64,000 nucleotides of DNA from Lineus longissimus (lineage: Eukaryota; Nemertea; Pilidiophora; Heteronemertea; Lineidae), in NCBI RefSeq assembly GCF_910592395.1, contig NC_088318.1, forward strand, positions 6,468,756 through 6,532,755. The letters run 5' to 3'. Shown piece after piece: positions 1 through 12,399 of this stretch (positions are counted from its first letter, which is position 1; each line of letters begins with the position of its first letter). The translations under genes and the position numbers were made by a program. Below the pieces are notes generated by a model. The model searched no databases. It was not told the DNA's origin and was given only the letters and a program-made list of their open reading frames with translations.

Positions 1-600
1 AGCCATGGCCATGCAGGCAATTTGCCAGGTCTGGTTGTGACAGTCTCACCATGTCTCACGAACGAACAGTCATACCGCCTTTGGTCTGCTGTTTGTGGCA
101 GTACAGTCTAGCTCTATCTTACTAAGAGGCAGCAATGAATGTCTCCTATACATGCTTTCCGAAATTGGTGTCTTCCATTGGAGCTAACTTTTCCCCCCTT
201 GTCCGTCATTAAAGGCATTCAAGTGTGTTGGTCAACCAGGACTATCTCCTTTGTCCCTCCACCATAAGGCCTAGTTTCCCCTTATGGCATCAATATTTCG
301 GACACTCAGCGCCCCATTTCTGGAAAGGTGTATAGCCATGACATTATGTAGCCTAATCGTCTCCAAGGGTTGTAACTGCCATGCCCCCTTTAGTCTGGTT
401 GTTGATTGTCTCACGGACTATGTCCTCTCTGCTCCGGTTGCGACATTCTCGTAGTGTCGTTCGGTGGAAAGCCATCTCTCATTAGTCTGGTTCTTACAAT
501 GATTACGAAAAAAACCTATTGCACTTGATAGCTTGGTCTGTGTGCAACGGTCATTTTGATGATGAATTCAAGTGTTAGGGGAGGGATAACAAAACTGCTC
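1..600. other. No recognisable gene
   Basis: I see no splice-bounded open frame or clear repeat here. Words such as tagtctggttgttg and gtctcacg recur loosely, so this may be a decayed minisatellite. I could not define a unit. Confidence 0.4.
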
Positions 601-661
601 TCTTCTCCTTTCCCTATGCAGAACCGCGCCGAATGCGTATCTGCCATACTTCTTTTTCAAG

Positions 662-864
662 GAACCCTTTTAATGACAACGCGACGATCACAGAGTTGGG
701 CTGCTCAGGGGCGAAGGAGGGCCAGAAACGGACTAAAAGCACAGTGACAGACATGGATGAGGAGGGAAAGGAATATAACAATTCGCGTACGGCAGAAAGC
801 GTTATTGGAGAGCAAGAGGTTTCAAAGGCAATGCCTGTCAATTGCCCACAATATTTCAATAATT
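662..864 (+). pseudogene. Decayed Ig half-domain exon, paralogue of the exon at 58266-58455
   Basis: This stretch matches the second-half Ig exon of the receptor near the other end of the window. Both read GAKEGQ, then STVTDM, then EYxxSxTAExVxGE. The copy is decayed. From the AG at 660-661 the expected phase-0 frame meets a stop within four codons, because one extra T shifts the frame. The strand-F cysteine found in the intact copy (KISCTAEN) is an arginine here (NNSRTAES). A donor-like GTAAGT follows at 865. The next ~155 bp also match the intron after the intact exon, so this is a genomic duplication and not a processed copy. It is probably the 3' remnant of an upstream tandem paralogue whose other exons lie outside the window. 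Use in an alternative transcript cannot be excluded. Confidence 0.75.
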
Positions 865-1020
865 GTAAGTATCTTACAATTGTTTTACGTTATCAAATAG
901 CGTTGTTTCTTTTTTGTGATCTCACTCATTGTTTATTTCAGTTCTGTCAGCCCAGTGGAAACACTAATCATGGAGACATTGACAAGTATTCAAATATGGT
1001 ATTACAATTACACCAACCAT
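865..1020 (+). repeat. Duplicated intron segment with conserved acceptor-like site
   Basis: This segment matches 58456-58575 and 58966-59030. It includes a polypyrimidine tract, an AG at about 939-940 and the start TTCTGTC followed by AGTGGAAACACTAATCATGG. It belongs to the same ancestral gene segment as the decayed Ig exon just upstream. Confidence 0.6.
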
Positions 1021-1065
1021 GATAGTTGGTATTCTGGTTAGACGTGACAAGTCTTGAGCAAACTA

Positions 1066-1168
1066 AGACCAGCAAATGCTTTTATCTAAAACGCCATGTA
1101 CATTTACACTAGGCCTTTCTGTACAAAATTGAAGTAAAAGCATTTGCTAGTCTTTATTCATATCACCC
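1066..1168. mobile_element. Short hairpin MITE (family A), copy 1
   Basis: An imperfect palindrome. GCAAATGCTTTTA near the left is mirrored by TAAAAGCATTTGC near the right, around a core containing ATGTACATTTACACTAG. A second copy, inverted relative to this one, is at 62645-62757 and is the better preserved. There is no coding capacity, so it is a non-autonomous element. Target duplication is not clear. Confidence 0.6.
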
Positions 1169-1347
1169 AGTATCTGGTATGGTGTGACTAGTCTTGATGT
1201 AACTTAAACATACATGTATTTGAATAACATCAAGTGGTTATTTCACGAGGGCAGGTGTATATTTTGGGGGGATGTGACAAGTCCTGAAGTTAACCAAACC
1301 CTTCTGAATGACGTCTTCAATAAGGGTACCCAAAGGTGCCTGGCGTA

Positions 1348-1607
1348 TATGGCTGGCACGAGTGGACAGAATTCACAATTATGCCACGGAATAAATCGGA
1401 ATTGTGGTGCACCATAAATCGACCAATCAAAACCTCGGATCTCGTGAGTTGTGCCGCGGCATAAATAGGAATTGTGGACGGAAGTGTCATTTATGGAGGA
1501 CGGAAGTAAATCGGAATGGTGTACTATAAATCGACCAATCAAAACATCGGATCTTGTGAATTATGCCGCGGCATAATTCTGAATTTTGTCCACTCGCGCC
1601 AGCCATA
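1348..1607. mobile_element. MITE family B (TATGGCTGG...CCAGCCATA), copy 1
   Basis: A 260 bp element. The ends TATGGCTGGCxCGAGTGGAC and GTCCACTCGCGCCAGCCATA are inverted repeats. It is flanked by the direct repeat GGCGTA (1342-1347 and 1608-1613), the likely target duplication. The interior repeats the palindromic words ATTATGCCxCGGCATAA and CACCATAAATCGACCAATCA. Two other copies (14296-14646 and 28587-29228) have the same ends but a 7 bp flank, GTTGATT. The superfamily is not determined. A 6-7 bp duplication excludes TA- and TTAA-type transposases. Confidence 0.7.
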
Positions 1608-1677
1608 GGCGTAGGCATTGTACGGCGGGGAGGGAGGGTGGGGGGTGACTCGGAGATTGTCTCCACAGGCATCTGGC

Positions 1678-2332
1678 ATTTTTGTAGTGTATCTAACACA
1701 AAAAAACTGGAAAGATTAAATTATAGGGCCCTTAAACTTGTGTATAAAGATCATACTAGCTCATACGAGTCACTTCTCGCAGAGGACGCTTCGGTCTCCC
1801 TACATCTACGCAGACGGAGAACTATTGCTGAAGAAGTGTACAAAATCCTAGAAAAACAAAGACCCTCCTACTTGTTGTACCTCATAAAAGAAAAAGAAAT
1901 CTCGCACAACCTTCGTAGCAATAATGTGCAGATCAATCATTTTAACAGTATATCATATGGTAAAAATAGTTTTATATATGAAGCCTCACGGATTTGGAAT
2001 GACCTGCCAAACCATATCCGTGAGGCCAATAATTTTACCATTTTTCGTAAACTTATATTAACTTGGAAGGGTGATAAATGTAAATGTGCTATGTGCGCTT
2101 TTTAAACTGTGTTTGTACTATTGCCTTTTAGAGACATAACCCTGTAGGGCTATTGTTTTACTATTTGTAAATTAATCTTGTGATAACTCTGTATTATTTA
2201 TTCTTTTGTTATTTTAATCATGTTAGATATCGGTTGAAGAGCCCACCACAGCTCACGTTTTTTATGTATTCCCGTACCGATGAAAAATAAAGTTTATCTT
2301 ATCTTATCTTATCTTATCTTGGCATCGTTAAA
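1678..2332 (+). mobile_element. 3' end of a CR1/L2-like non-LTR retrotransposon
   Basis: The open frame ending at 2105 carries the typical C-terminal end of CR1/L2/Jockey-type reverse transcriptase proteins. It reads LERLNYRALKLVYKD, then RRRTIAEEVYKIL, then FIYEASRIWNDLPNHIR. The stop at 2103-2105 is followed by a ~180 bp 3' untranslated stretch, an AATAAA and a short tandem tail of TTATC units (about 2293-2330), as expected for target-primed insertion of this clade. The 5' part (endonuclease, RT palm) is missing, so this is a 5'-truncated dead copy. The ATG-led frame begins inside the neighbouring MITE, so its first ~40 codons are not LINE-derived. Confidence 0.8.
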
Positions 2333-3770
2333 GAAACACTTCCAGGTAAAAGATTAATTCTATTGAGGTCACTTAAGCTGTAAATACTGGCCACTCTACA
2401 CTGCCCAAAAATTTCGCGTCCAGGATATTTTCGCGAATTTCTAGAGTAGGTAATGCTCACGAAAATATTCTGCCGCGATTCCAGCAAAAATTCCATGTCA
2501 TTGTTGTTATGCTTCCACAGGCATTGCATCCAGCTAGGCCCTATATAGATCTAAGCTTACTAATAACCATAAAGAGATTATAGATTTGAGACCGCGCATA
2601 TCCATTGCAATTGGTAATTAGCACGTTTACAATTAACGTCACACCAAACAAACACAAATTCCACAACTCATCAATGACTTGATCTTATGTGCTGTCGGCT
2701 TAATTGCTTCATACAAAGAGATGTGTCGTGTAATCAAGCCATGAGCGTATTCATTTAAACGACACTCGTTAATCATCTTCTGTAATAATTTGTTTGAGTA
2801 ATCTGGGAAATTTTTGAAAAATGGCGTCCATAAGTACATTTACATTCTTCGCTCGTGCCTCATCTCAACTGGAGCCCTTTGACGAGAGATAATGGCTTTT
2901 TCTGGCATTTATCTGAAAAACTTGACTTTCCTGGGAAACGTGACAGTGCCCAAGTTGTAGGGTAATTACACATTTCTTCAAGTCCCAAGATAATATTCAT
3001 TGAGTTAAGTTGAAATCAGCGTGACAGTGAACTAATTGGCTGCAAGAATTTCCAGCAAGTACTTGTACCGGTAATATTTTTGTCTGACAACAACCGTTTT
3101 TGGGCCTTTTGAGCTTATTTGACCTTATCAAATATGAGAGTAGTAGACAGATCAAGTTGTTTGAAATGACTGACATAATTTTAAAAGCCCTTGTCCTGCA
3201 ATTGCCACCGTGATAATGTATCTCAAGTGCCCCAGCCACATATGTACAAATGATAATCATGTTTGGCAAAATTAAATGTGTGGTGAATATTGAAAGTTCA
3301 GGTGTGAACACATTATTTAAAAGTGTGGAATTACACAGCGAGAACTGTGTAATCCCAGTAAATGATTTTTATACATATTGAAGTCATGAAGACTGTGAGT
3401 GTGAATTTTATCCTGATACCTAGTTAAAGGCAGAAAGGAAATTGAAGATAGTGACAAAAATGGTATTTTTTCCTAATGTTAAGTCGGGATCGTGGGACTA
3501 TTGATTTCTGCCCGTTTCTAGTATTGTGAGGATGTATTTGGTCATTTGTTTTGATGCATGAAACCCGGATCGCAATTATTGAAAAATTTGTGTAGAAACT
3601 TCATTTGTAGTAGAGTGTGTATATCTGTTACTTCTAATGCTTTTAAAGTCTTGAATAATGGTTTGGTGTGGGCAATGAGCAGAGCAGATAATAATAATGA
3701 AATGACCTGAAATCTATCGCCTTGTCTTTTATCTTTTTCACTAGGCTAAAGTTCATTTCTGCAACTCTTC
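2333..3770. other. No recognisable gene
   Basis: AT-rich unique-looking sequence. The open frames are short, lack family motifs and lack paired splice sites. I see nothing to annotate. Confidence 0.5.
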
Positions 3771-3775
3771 TTTGT

Positions 3776-5560
3776 ATCACAGTGACATCTCTGTGAGACC
3801 ACCTTGTTGTCTGTTAAAGACTGCACACCAAGACATGGCTCCATAAGCAATATCTCTTTGAAAACATCTTGTTGTCTGATTAGGACTGCACACCGAAGAC
3901 TTCCCTCCATAAGGAACGCTCTAGACTCTACGAGAAAATATTGTTGACCGATTGGGACACCACACTGAAGACGTGCCTACATACCTGAGACCACACCGAA
4001 TACATGTCTCAATAAGGGACATCCATTTGAGACCTCCTTTTTGTCTGATCAAGACAGCACACCATAGTCTCCATAAGTGACATCTCAATGAGACCACCTT
4101 GTTGTCTGTTCGGTGCAGCACGCACACTGAATATATGCGTCCATAAAGGACATCTCTATGAGACCATCTTGTTGTCTGATTGGACAAGACATGTCTTCAT
4201 AAGTGACATATGTATGAGGACACCTTGTTGGCTGATTGTGACAGCAGATTGAAGACCTGTCTCTATTTAAGTGGCATCCCTTCGACAGCACACTAAAGAC
4301 TTGCCTCAAAAAGGGACACGTCTTTGAGACCATCTAGTTGTCTGATTGAGACAAGACATGTCTCCATAAGTGACATATGTATGAGGACACCTTGTTGGCT
4401 GATTGTGACAGCACATTGAAGACCTGTCTCTAGTGGCATCCCTTCGAGAGCACACTGAAAACTTGCCTCCAAAAGGGACATCTTGTTGATACCATCTTGT
4501 ATTCTGATTGAGACAAGACTATGTTTCCATAAGTGACATCTATATGAGGACACCTTGCTGATTGGGACAGCACATCGAAGACTTGCCTCCAAAAGGGAAT
4601 CTCTTTATGACAATCTTTTTGTCTGATTGAGACAAGACAGTCATGTGTCCATAAGTGACACCTCCATGCGACATTTTGTTGACTTATTGGGAGGGCACAC
4701 TGAATACTGTCTCTATAAGTGGAATCCCTTCGACAGCTCACTAAAGACTTGCCTCAAAAAGGGATACGTCTTTGAGACCATCTAGTTGTCTGATTGAGAC
4801 AAGACATGTCTCCATAAGTGACATATGTATGAGGACACCTTGTTGGCTGATTGTGACAGCACATTGAAGACTTGTCTCCATAAAAGACATCCATTCGAGA
4901 ACACACTGAAGACTTGCCTCAAAAAGGGACATGTCTTTGAGACCATCTAGTTGTCTGATTGAGACAAGACATGTCTTCATAAGTGAGATATGTATGAGGA
5001 CACCTTGTTGGCTGATTGTGACAGCACATTGAAGACCTATCTCTATAAGCGGCATCCCTTCGACAGCACACTAAAGACTTGCCTCAAAAAGGGACATGTC
5101 TTTGATACCATCTAGTTGTTTGGTTGAGACAAGACATGTCTTCATGAGTGACATATGTATAAGGACACCTTGTTGGCTGATTGTGACAGCACATTGAAGA
5201 CCTGTCTCTAGTGGCACCCCTTCGAGAGCACACTGAAAACTTGCCTCCAAAAGGGACATCTTGTTGATACCATCTTGTATTCTGATTGAGACAAGACTAT
5301 GTTTCCATAAGTGACATCTATATGAGGACACCTTGCTGATTGGGACAGCACATCGAAGACTTGCCTCCAAAAGGGAATCTCTTTATGACAATCTTTTTGT
5401 CTGATTGAGACAAGACAGTCATGTGTCCATAAGTGACACCTCCATGCGACATTTTGTTGACTTATTGGGAGGGCACACTGAATACTTGTCTCTATAAATA
5501 TCATCTCTATGAGACTATCTTGTTGATTGATTGGGTCAGCACACTGAAGACTTGTCTCCA
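3776..5560. repeat. Satellite array, unit roughly 60-75 bp, with higher-order repeat
   Basis: Tandem degenerate units contain the words CATAAGTGACAT, TATGAGGACACCTTGTTG, GTCTGATTGAGACAAGAC and CACTGAAGACTTGCCTC. Unit spacing varies by eye from about 58 to 75 bp. A larger period is also present: 4436-4725 and 5214-5503 are nearly identical, about 778 bp apart, so blocks of units have been amplified together. Long minus-strand frames across the array are repeat artefacts and not genes. Confidence 0.85.
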
Positions 5561-7839
5561 TCAGGAATATAACAGAAAAGAGGCGGCGGAAGGGGCTCTT
5601 TAGATAATGGCTGAAATTACAGCTAAAATCATTACGAATGTTTCCATTTCATCATATTTTGTTGGAAGGGCATAGATCTCAACATTATTTAGCATTCGGT
5701 GCAAATCGACTACGTTTGGAGGGTTCAAATGGACCCTTTCAATATTGGGCGGGGTACTTTTTGGGGCTATTTTCAAAAAATTTCAATTAAAAAACAAATT
5801 TACCGTGCGATGGACATATATACCAGTTTTATATGAATAAATGATTGTTCCAGATCATTTCCACCAAAAAAAAGTATATTTGCCATATTCGACTGACAAA
5901 TCAGGTACTAAAAGGGTTGGGGTCTATGAGGATTTTCAGTTAAAGTTAACCGAAAAACCTAAAATTATGAATTATAGTTTTTTTAATCTGTTTTTGGTAT
6001 GAGGGGATTACTAATGATGAAACGCACTAAAACTAAGATGTTCAGTGTGAATTACAGAAAATATAAGGGTTAGATCGTGAAGACTCGGATACTCGGATGT
6101 TCAATTTATAGTTTTATTTGAAACCTGAAACATATGGACTACATTTAGCACCGGACAGTAAAATAGACATGAATTACAAACAGTGACATACAAAAGTGAA
6201 AAAGAATAATTTTTGGTATTTTAAGAATAGATGTAAAGAAGGAACCTACAAGACAGTAATACAACGTGGAACTAAATGAAATGCATAAAAATAAATACTT
6301 ACAAATCCGAAACTACCGAAACCGAAATGTGTGGTTATCCGGGACAAAGAACCTGCCCTTACTATATGTACTTCCAGACCAAGTGCAGTAAAAATTGTGA
6401 ATGACAAAAAGGGCGTAAAAGAAGCCTAAAAGGTAAAATTAGCTCGTGACGTAAAAAGTGCCGCCAAACCCGAAGTGCGAAGTGCGCGAAATTTAAACCT
6501 GGTAAATAGAATAAAAGAAAGTCCAAGATTCGCATTATCAGCGAAACAGATCGGTCAAAAAGGGCCAAAATAAGACCTAATGCAATACGCCTAAGAATTG
6601 CCTAAAATCACCTCATCCACTGGGACAATTTCCTGATATATTCCCAATTCTGCACTGATCAAATTCAAGACCAACGGTCTTTTACATTTTTCTCGGTTGT
6701 TGGTGGTGCCGAACGAGTTGAAAATGCCATTTTCTGAAGGACAGTCACAATTTTGTCTTCCACATCATTTGTTTTTGTTAAAAAATAACTCAAGTGTGGT
6801 TTTTGCATTCAAACCAGTTTTACATGCATAAAGGAACACTACATATTTCCTTTGTAACAGAAAAACAATAGACCTTGGGATAAATCACAAATGAAATTAG
6901 AGAAAGTGTTAAAACAGACAAGGAGGAAGGATGTGACAAAGTGAAAGTGTCCTTAGCTCAAGTGACTTTAAATCATATGAACAAACTTTTATTTCAATAT
7001 AAAGCCATGTTTCATGTAATATTATTATATTTCCTACCTTTACCGAACCATCAATGCAGTTTTTGAGCAACTGGTGGGGTTATCAGGGTCAGGGTTAGTG
7101 TTGGAACACACACAATTCACAATACACAGAAAAGTCAGGAGTGGGCGTGATCAGGGCAGCACCGTGATTCTAACATTTTCTGCTCGTTAAATCAGACATT
7201 CTCGGATTTCTACTAGCTAGCCCAAGACATTGCGATGATATAGGCTCTGGTCAAGGTTTAATAGCGATTGATGCAAATTTTATGCTATGTTTTGTCTTGT
7301 TTTCATGTTCAATCTCCCTCGTTTGAAAAAGCCGGCTGACATGTCATGTCTATGTTTATACACGTGCATTTATTTACAATTAAAATACAGTCTCAGGGCA
7401 GCTAGTGCGCCCGCAACTAACACGCGCACATGAGCCTGCGGCGCCTAACGGCCAACCCTAAAACCAACTACTGCTTTTAGCGTTATTCCAATGTTAGTGC
7501 CCTCACACATGTATACCTACTCCTTTATTATTGTATGCATATTTATTACCTGTATATATGTACTACTTTATTGTTTGTATGTATATTTATTACCCGTTTA
7601 CTTTACCTCTTTGTTTGTATACATATTTATGTTTATTTTTAATACATGTAAGCTCCTCTGTGTTAATTTCAAAATATGCTACTTATTTGCCATCTAACTA
7701 ATAAGTCAAGTGCCATTTTCCTCAGGCAATGACACTGCTCATGGAACTATTTTGTGAAAGTGATTTTTCAACCAAAAAATTGCTGAATAAATGACATTCT
7801 GATTTTGGGTGATTGCACAGAGAAAACGAACTATTTGAG
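5561..7839. other. No recognisable gene
   Basis: Mostly AT-rich sequence. Between 7500 and 7640 the phrase TTTGTATGTATATTTATTACC recurs in a loose ~50 bp period. Beyond that I see no gene, RNA or mobile-element ends. Confidence 0.45.
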
Positions 7840-10800
7840 AAAATATTCACTCACACAACGTAGTGAGTGTAATGGTAACGTATGTATACACTGTATGTAA
7901 AGTGTAAACTAAATTCAGCGTCCAAAATATGATACAAACATGTACTCTTAAGATACATGCGTGAAGGAATTAGTGCATTTCCATTAGAAATTCAATGTAT
8001 AGCTTGAAACAAATTTTTTTGGTCAAAAATGGCGCTGATAAATATGCGGGGTTGTTTCATGTGTCTGTGCGTCACTCCAGTGGGTCGGTGGGTCGCGCGC
8101 CCATTGGCTGATTTTCAATTTTCAAGAATTAATTTCAATTTTAGGGGTTTCGGGGGGCCTTTCCTCCCGACACATGCCTAAAAAAATCAGGAAACATTTA
8201 TTTGTATTCTAATTAGAAAAACTGCCGCCTAAATCACGCATTACTCACAAAAATGCCGACGTTTTATTTCAATTTTGCCGAGGTCACGTGACATATAGTT
8301 TATTCCACACACGCGTGCGCTCGCCTGGTACAGGTAACTGTTGCCAAGACGTGTTTCTTCAGTGTTTTCTCGAAATCACACTAAATCAACAATACAATAT
8401 GATCCAAATAATGCAAATACGCTTTTCGTGCCATCTAACATGCACTTGACTGCCCACTGCGCGTGCAAATTAGCGAGAAAAAGTTATTGTTATTGACTTT
8501 TTTTTCTTCAATATATACACCAGCGGAACCATTTCCACCTCGACCGTGGCCTAATAATACCAGCAATTTTAGGGGGGTTCGGGGGATTTATCCCCCCAAC
8601 ACATACTTCAGGACAGATCAAAGAATTTCATTTGCATGTCCGCCTTAACAGCTTAAATCCTGTACAAAAGTGCTGTTTATTTGCGGAATTCAATCAAAAC
8701 TCGCGCAGTACAGATAACATCCACCCCCCCCCAGCGGTAAATGACATGGAATTGGAAGGGCTAGTTCACTGTTCACCGGGGGGATTTGGGGGGCTCCCCA
8801 TTGCACTGGATAATATCATGACATCCATCGCACCCCCCCCCCAGCAGTATGACACAGAAGGGCTAGTTGACTGTCCACCGGGGGGGGGGGGGGTTGGGGG
8901 AGCTTCCCCCCAACGCACTGGTAAAAACCTATGTCGACGGAGGGGGGTTTGGGGGGTGGCCCCCCCCCCCCCATTGTAACTCACACAACGTAGTGAGTGT
9001 AATGGTTACGTATGTATATAAAGTGTAAACAAAATTCATATATCCATCATGTCCATCGAATCTGAAAAAATTTCTGCAGACCCATGACAGTTCCGGTTCC
9101 GGTACAGTTTGTTGCATTCCATACGGGCCGCGCTTGCCGATCCTGCTTTCACGACGCACCGCAACCACAGTTACCATGATTCCCGTTGTTGACGCAATTA
9201 TTTCATGACGTCATGAGCCATTGACCATTCACGCAAGTAGATTTATTCACACCGGCGCCACTGTCCTGAAGTGTATCTAAAAATCGTCTGCTAGAACATA
9301 CAGGACAACAACGTCGGCGGAGACAGTTATGACATTTCATTGCAGACGAAGTAAACGTCCTTTTCTTCTCGATTTACGTACTTTACTTCAAAAAGTCAGT
9401 TTTAACACTACTTCACAAATATAGAGTGGTCTTAAAGTTCCATTTGGATAGAGATTTGACAGACTGATTTGGAAATTCATTCCAACCATGCAACTGTTTC
9501 AGAAATGAGAAAAAGCTCCAGGGTGTCATGACATGCATGATGTGTCTTGCCTCTGCATTTTCGTACTCGAGGGTTTCCAACTTTCATATCATTGAAGAAA
9601 TAATTCATTCCAATCTACAAGTATATCAATCACATCATTTATTTAAAAATCGTCTGCTAGGACATACAGGACAACGTCGGTGGAGACAGTTGTGACATTT
9701 CAATTTTCATTGCATGGAGATTTGACGGACTGATTTGGCAATTCATTCCAATCCAACCATGCAACTGTTTCAGAAATGAGAAAAAGCTCCTGGGTGTCAT
9801 GACATGCATTCAATTATTATTTCACCACAAAGAGCTGCTTCTTTCAGCAGATATGAGACAGCTACCGGGGCGGGGACTATTTCTTTATGGGGCCTTATTG
9901 TTCAGCGTCTCCAAGGAATTCTATTTTTAGAGTCCAATGGGGGGGGGGGGCCTTCCCCCCAATGTACTGACTAAAACCTGTCACTTTCAGAGAACGGGGA
10001 GGGGGTTTGGGGGACTCATCCCTCAATGTACTGGCTATATATGTCAGAAGGACGGGGGTTTGGGGGCTCCCCATGTCAAACAGTTGTGTGAGTTCACTAG
10101 AGATTGCTCTTTACATATTAACTCACACAACGTAGTGAGTGTAATGGTTACGTATGTGTATAAAGTGTAAACAAAATTCATATATCCATCATGTCCATCG
10201 AATCTGAAAAAATTTGTGCAGACCCATGACGATTCTGGTTCCGGTACAGTTTGTCGCATTCCATACGGGCCGCGCTTGCCGATCCTGCTTTCACGACGCA
10301 CCGCAACCACAGTTACCATGATTCCCATTGTTTCCTTCCTCGTGACGCAATTATTTCATGACGTCATGAGCCATTGACCATTCACGCAAGTAGATTTATT
10401 CACACCGGCGCCACTGTCCTGAAGTGCGGGTGTGGGACATCATGTATCTAAAAATCGTCTGCTAGAACATACAGGACAACAACGTCGGCGGAGACAGTTG
10501 TGACATTTCATTGCAGACGAAGTAAACGTCCTCTTCTTCTCGAATTAGGTACTTTACTTCAAAAAAGTCAGTTTTAACACTACTGCACAAATATAGAGTG
10601 GTCATAATGTTCCATTTGGATAGAGATTTGACAGACTGATTTGGAAATTCATTCCAACCATGCAACTGTTTCAGAAATGAGAAAAAGCTCCTGGGTGTCA
10701 TGACATGCATTCAATTATTATTTCACCACAAATAGCTGCTTCTTCCAGCAGATATGAGACAGCTACCGGGGCGGGGACTATTTCTTTATGGGGCCTTATT

Positions 10801-11480
10801 GTTCAGCGTCTCCAAGGAATTCTATTTTTAGAGTCCAATGGAGGGGGTGGGGGGGGGGGGGGGGGGGGTGGGGGGGCCTTCCCCCCAATGTACTGACTAA
10901 AACCTGTCACTTTCAGAGAACGGGGGAGGGGGTTTGGGGGACTCATCCCCCAATGTACTGGCTATATATGTCAGAAGGACGGGGGTTTGGGGGGGCTCCC
11001 CCATGTCAAACAGTTGTGTGAGTTCACTAGAGATTGCTCTTTACATATTAACAGCTGTAGTTGTTAGAGCTTGCACTTAACATATGCTCGTAGGGGGGTT
11101 CGGGGGAGCTCCCCCGACCTAAAGGGGGGTCACTAAGTCCTTGACTTTACATATTATATACATCATGTCCATCGAATCTGAAAAAATTTGTGCAGACCCA
11201 TGACAATTCTGGTTCCGGTACAGTTTTGTCGCATTCCATATGGGCCGCGCGTTGGCCGATCCTGCATTCATGACGCGCCGCACCCACAGTTACGACGTCG
11301 GACGTGAATCCCATTGTTTCCTTCCTCGTGACGCAATTATTTCATGACGTCATGAGCCATTGACCATTCACACAAGTAGATTTATTCACACCGGCGCCAC
11401 TGAAGTGCGGGTGTGGGACATCATGTATTCAAAAATCGTCTGCTAGGACATACAGTTGTGCGAGTTCACTAGAGCTTGCT
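7840..11480. repeat. Cluster of G-rich fold-back blocks in duplicated ~1.1 kb units
   Basis: Blocks of the form GGGGGTTTGGGGG...CTCCCCC recur at about 8143, 8573, 8778, 8879, 8940, 9938, 9995, 10052, 10840, 10921, 10980 and 11092. They are often followed by AATGTACTGG or a similar word. Each block can pair its G run with the following C run, and several could form G-quadruplexes. They sit in larger duplicated units. The stretch starting ACTCACACAACGTAGTGAGTG occurs at about 7850, 8980 and 10121, and its downstream part (CATCATGTCCATCGAATCTG onward) again at 11161. The 9420-9960 and 10590-10890 segments also match. The short open frames here are proline/glycine artefacts. Confidence 0.75.
8980..9830. 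repeat. Unit 1 of direct ~1.1 kb duplication
   Basis: It matches 10120-10720 almost base for base over long runs, including GATCCTGCTTTCACGACGCA, CGGCGCCACTGTCCTGAAGTG and ATCGTCTGCTAG. The copies differ by small indels; for example TTTCCTTCCTCG occurs only in the second and third copies. A third, truncated copy runs from 11160 to about 11450. Confidence 0.7.
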
Positions 11481-11914
11481 CTTTACATATTCTATACTTC
11501 AGCGTCCAAAATATGATACTTAGTTAGCCAGATTCAGAAAAACCATGACCAATTTCCCCAGCCATCTTAGGCTAATTGTTTTGCATGCAGTCCCATTTTT
11601 CCTGGAGTGGAGTGTCAGGCCAAGTTGCTCAATCAGCATTAGAATACCATCGTTAGTTCCCGCGTTACCCTTCAGTTCAATTACAATGTTAACATTGGAT
11701 TTAACCCCAAAGTCACCGGTACTGCATCCTCGAAAATCCAAAGTCAGTCGTATCCTGCTCCGTCCTCCCCTCGCACACCGGTCGATGCCGGTACTGCTAA
11801 CGTGGATTGTGTATCTGGGTCTAAGCTCACCTTCAGGATGTGTGATGTTTGCGGTGGTCAGCCATCCAATTCAAGGTTATGACCGTGCTCGGTGTTCATT
11901 TGCTTTTTAAGCAT
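11481..11914. other. No recognisable gene
   Basis: Overlapping ~70-120 codon open frames exist on both strands (about 11520-11910). Neither shows a motif I recognise, and there is no splice or promoter context to choose between them. I leave this uncalled. Confidence 0.4.
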
Positions 11915-11918
11915 TTAA

Positions 11919-12218
11919 AGGGACAACTTAGGCAGGAGATATGTTGTTTTTTTCATACAAAAATGGCTTCTTGCAGGACCGTGACTTCTCCAAACAGGAT
12001 AATTGAAAAGTTATTGAACTGCAATAAACAATGCACTAGGACGGGGTGTAACCATAGGCCGGCCTGATATCACTGGCCATGTCCAAAACTGCCTTGCAAC
12101 ACCGTCAAAAGTTATTATTTGAACACGCGGCAACCGTGATACTACTGGTGGCGGCGCATGGTGTCAAGCAGGGTCATCATCCTCCTGGCCAGGTAACTAC
12201 CACGCCCAAGTTGTCCCT
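11919..12218. mobile_element. TTAA-flanked MITE (piggyBac-like ends)
   Basis: A 300 bp non-coding element with inverted ends AGGGACAACTT and AAGTTGTCCCT. It is flanked on both sides by TTAA (11915-11918 and 12219-12222). TTAA duplication is the hallmark of piggyBac-superfamily transposition, so this is probably a non-autonomous piggyBac derivative. It contains no transposase. Confidence 0.75.
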
Positions 12219-12399
12219 TTAAGTCTTGCTGTCACTCTGAAACCGTGCAATATATTTGTATGTAAAGGATCGTGTAGTGTTATTTCTGAAACAAAAGAAA
12301 TATAGCATCTGCTGCGATTCTGTTGTCTTTTCTCTTTCTGGGTGTTATCAACTATTGGTACTTTTTGAAGATATGAATAAATGTTTAATACAAACGCCA

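Noticed and set aside
3921-5561. Several overlapping minus-strand frames with regularly spaced Cys, suggestive of a repeat protein
   Set aside because: The spacing follows the satellite unit. There are stops between frames, and no splice sites link them.
8463-8984. Pro/Gly-rich small frames
   Set aside because: Low-complexity reading of the G-rich fold-back blocks.
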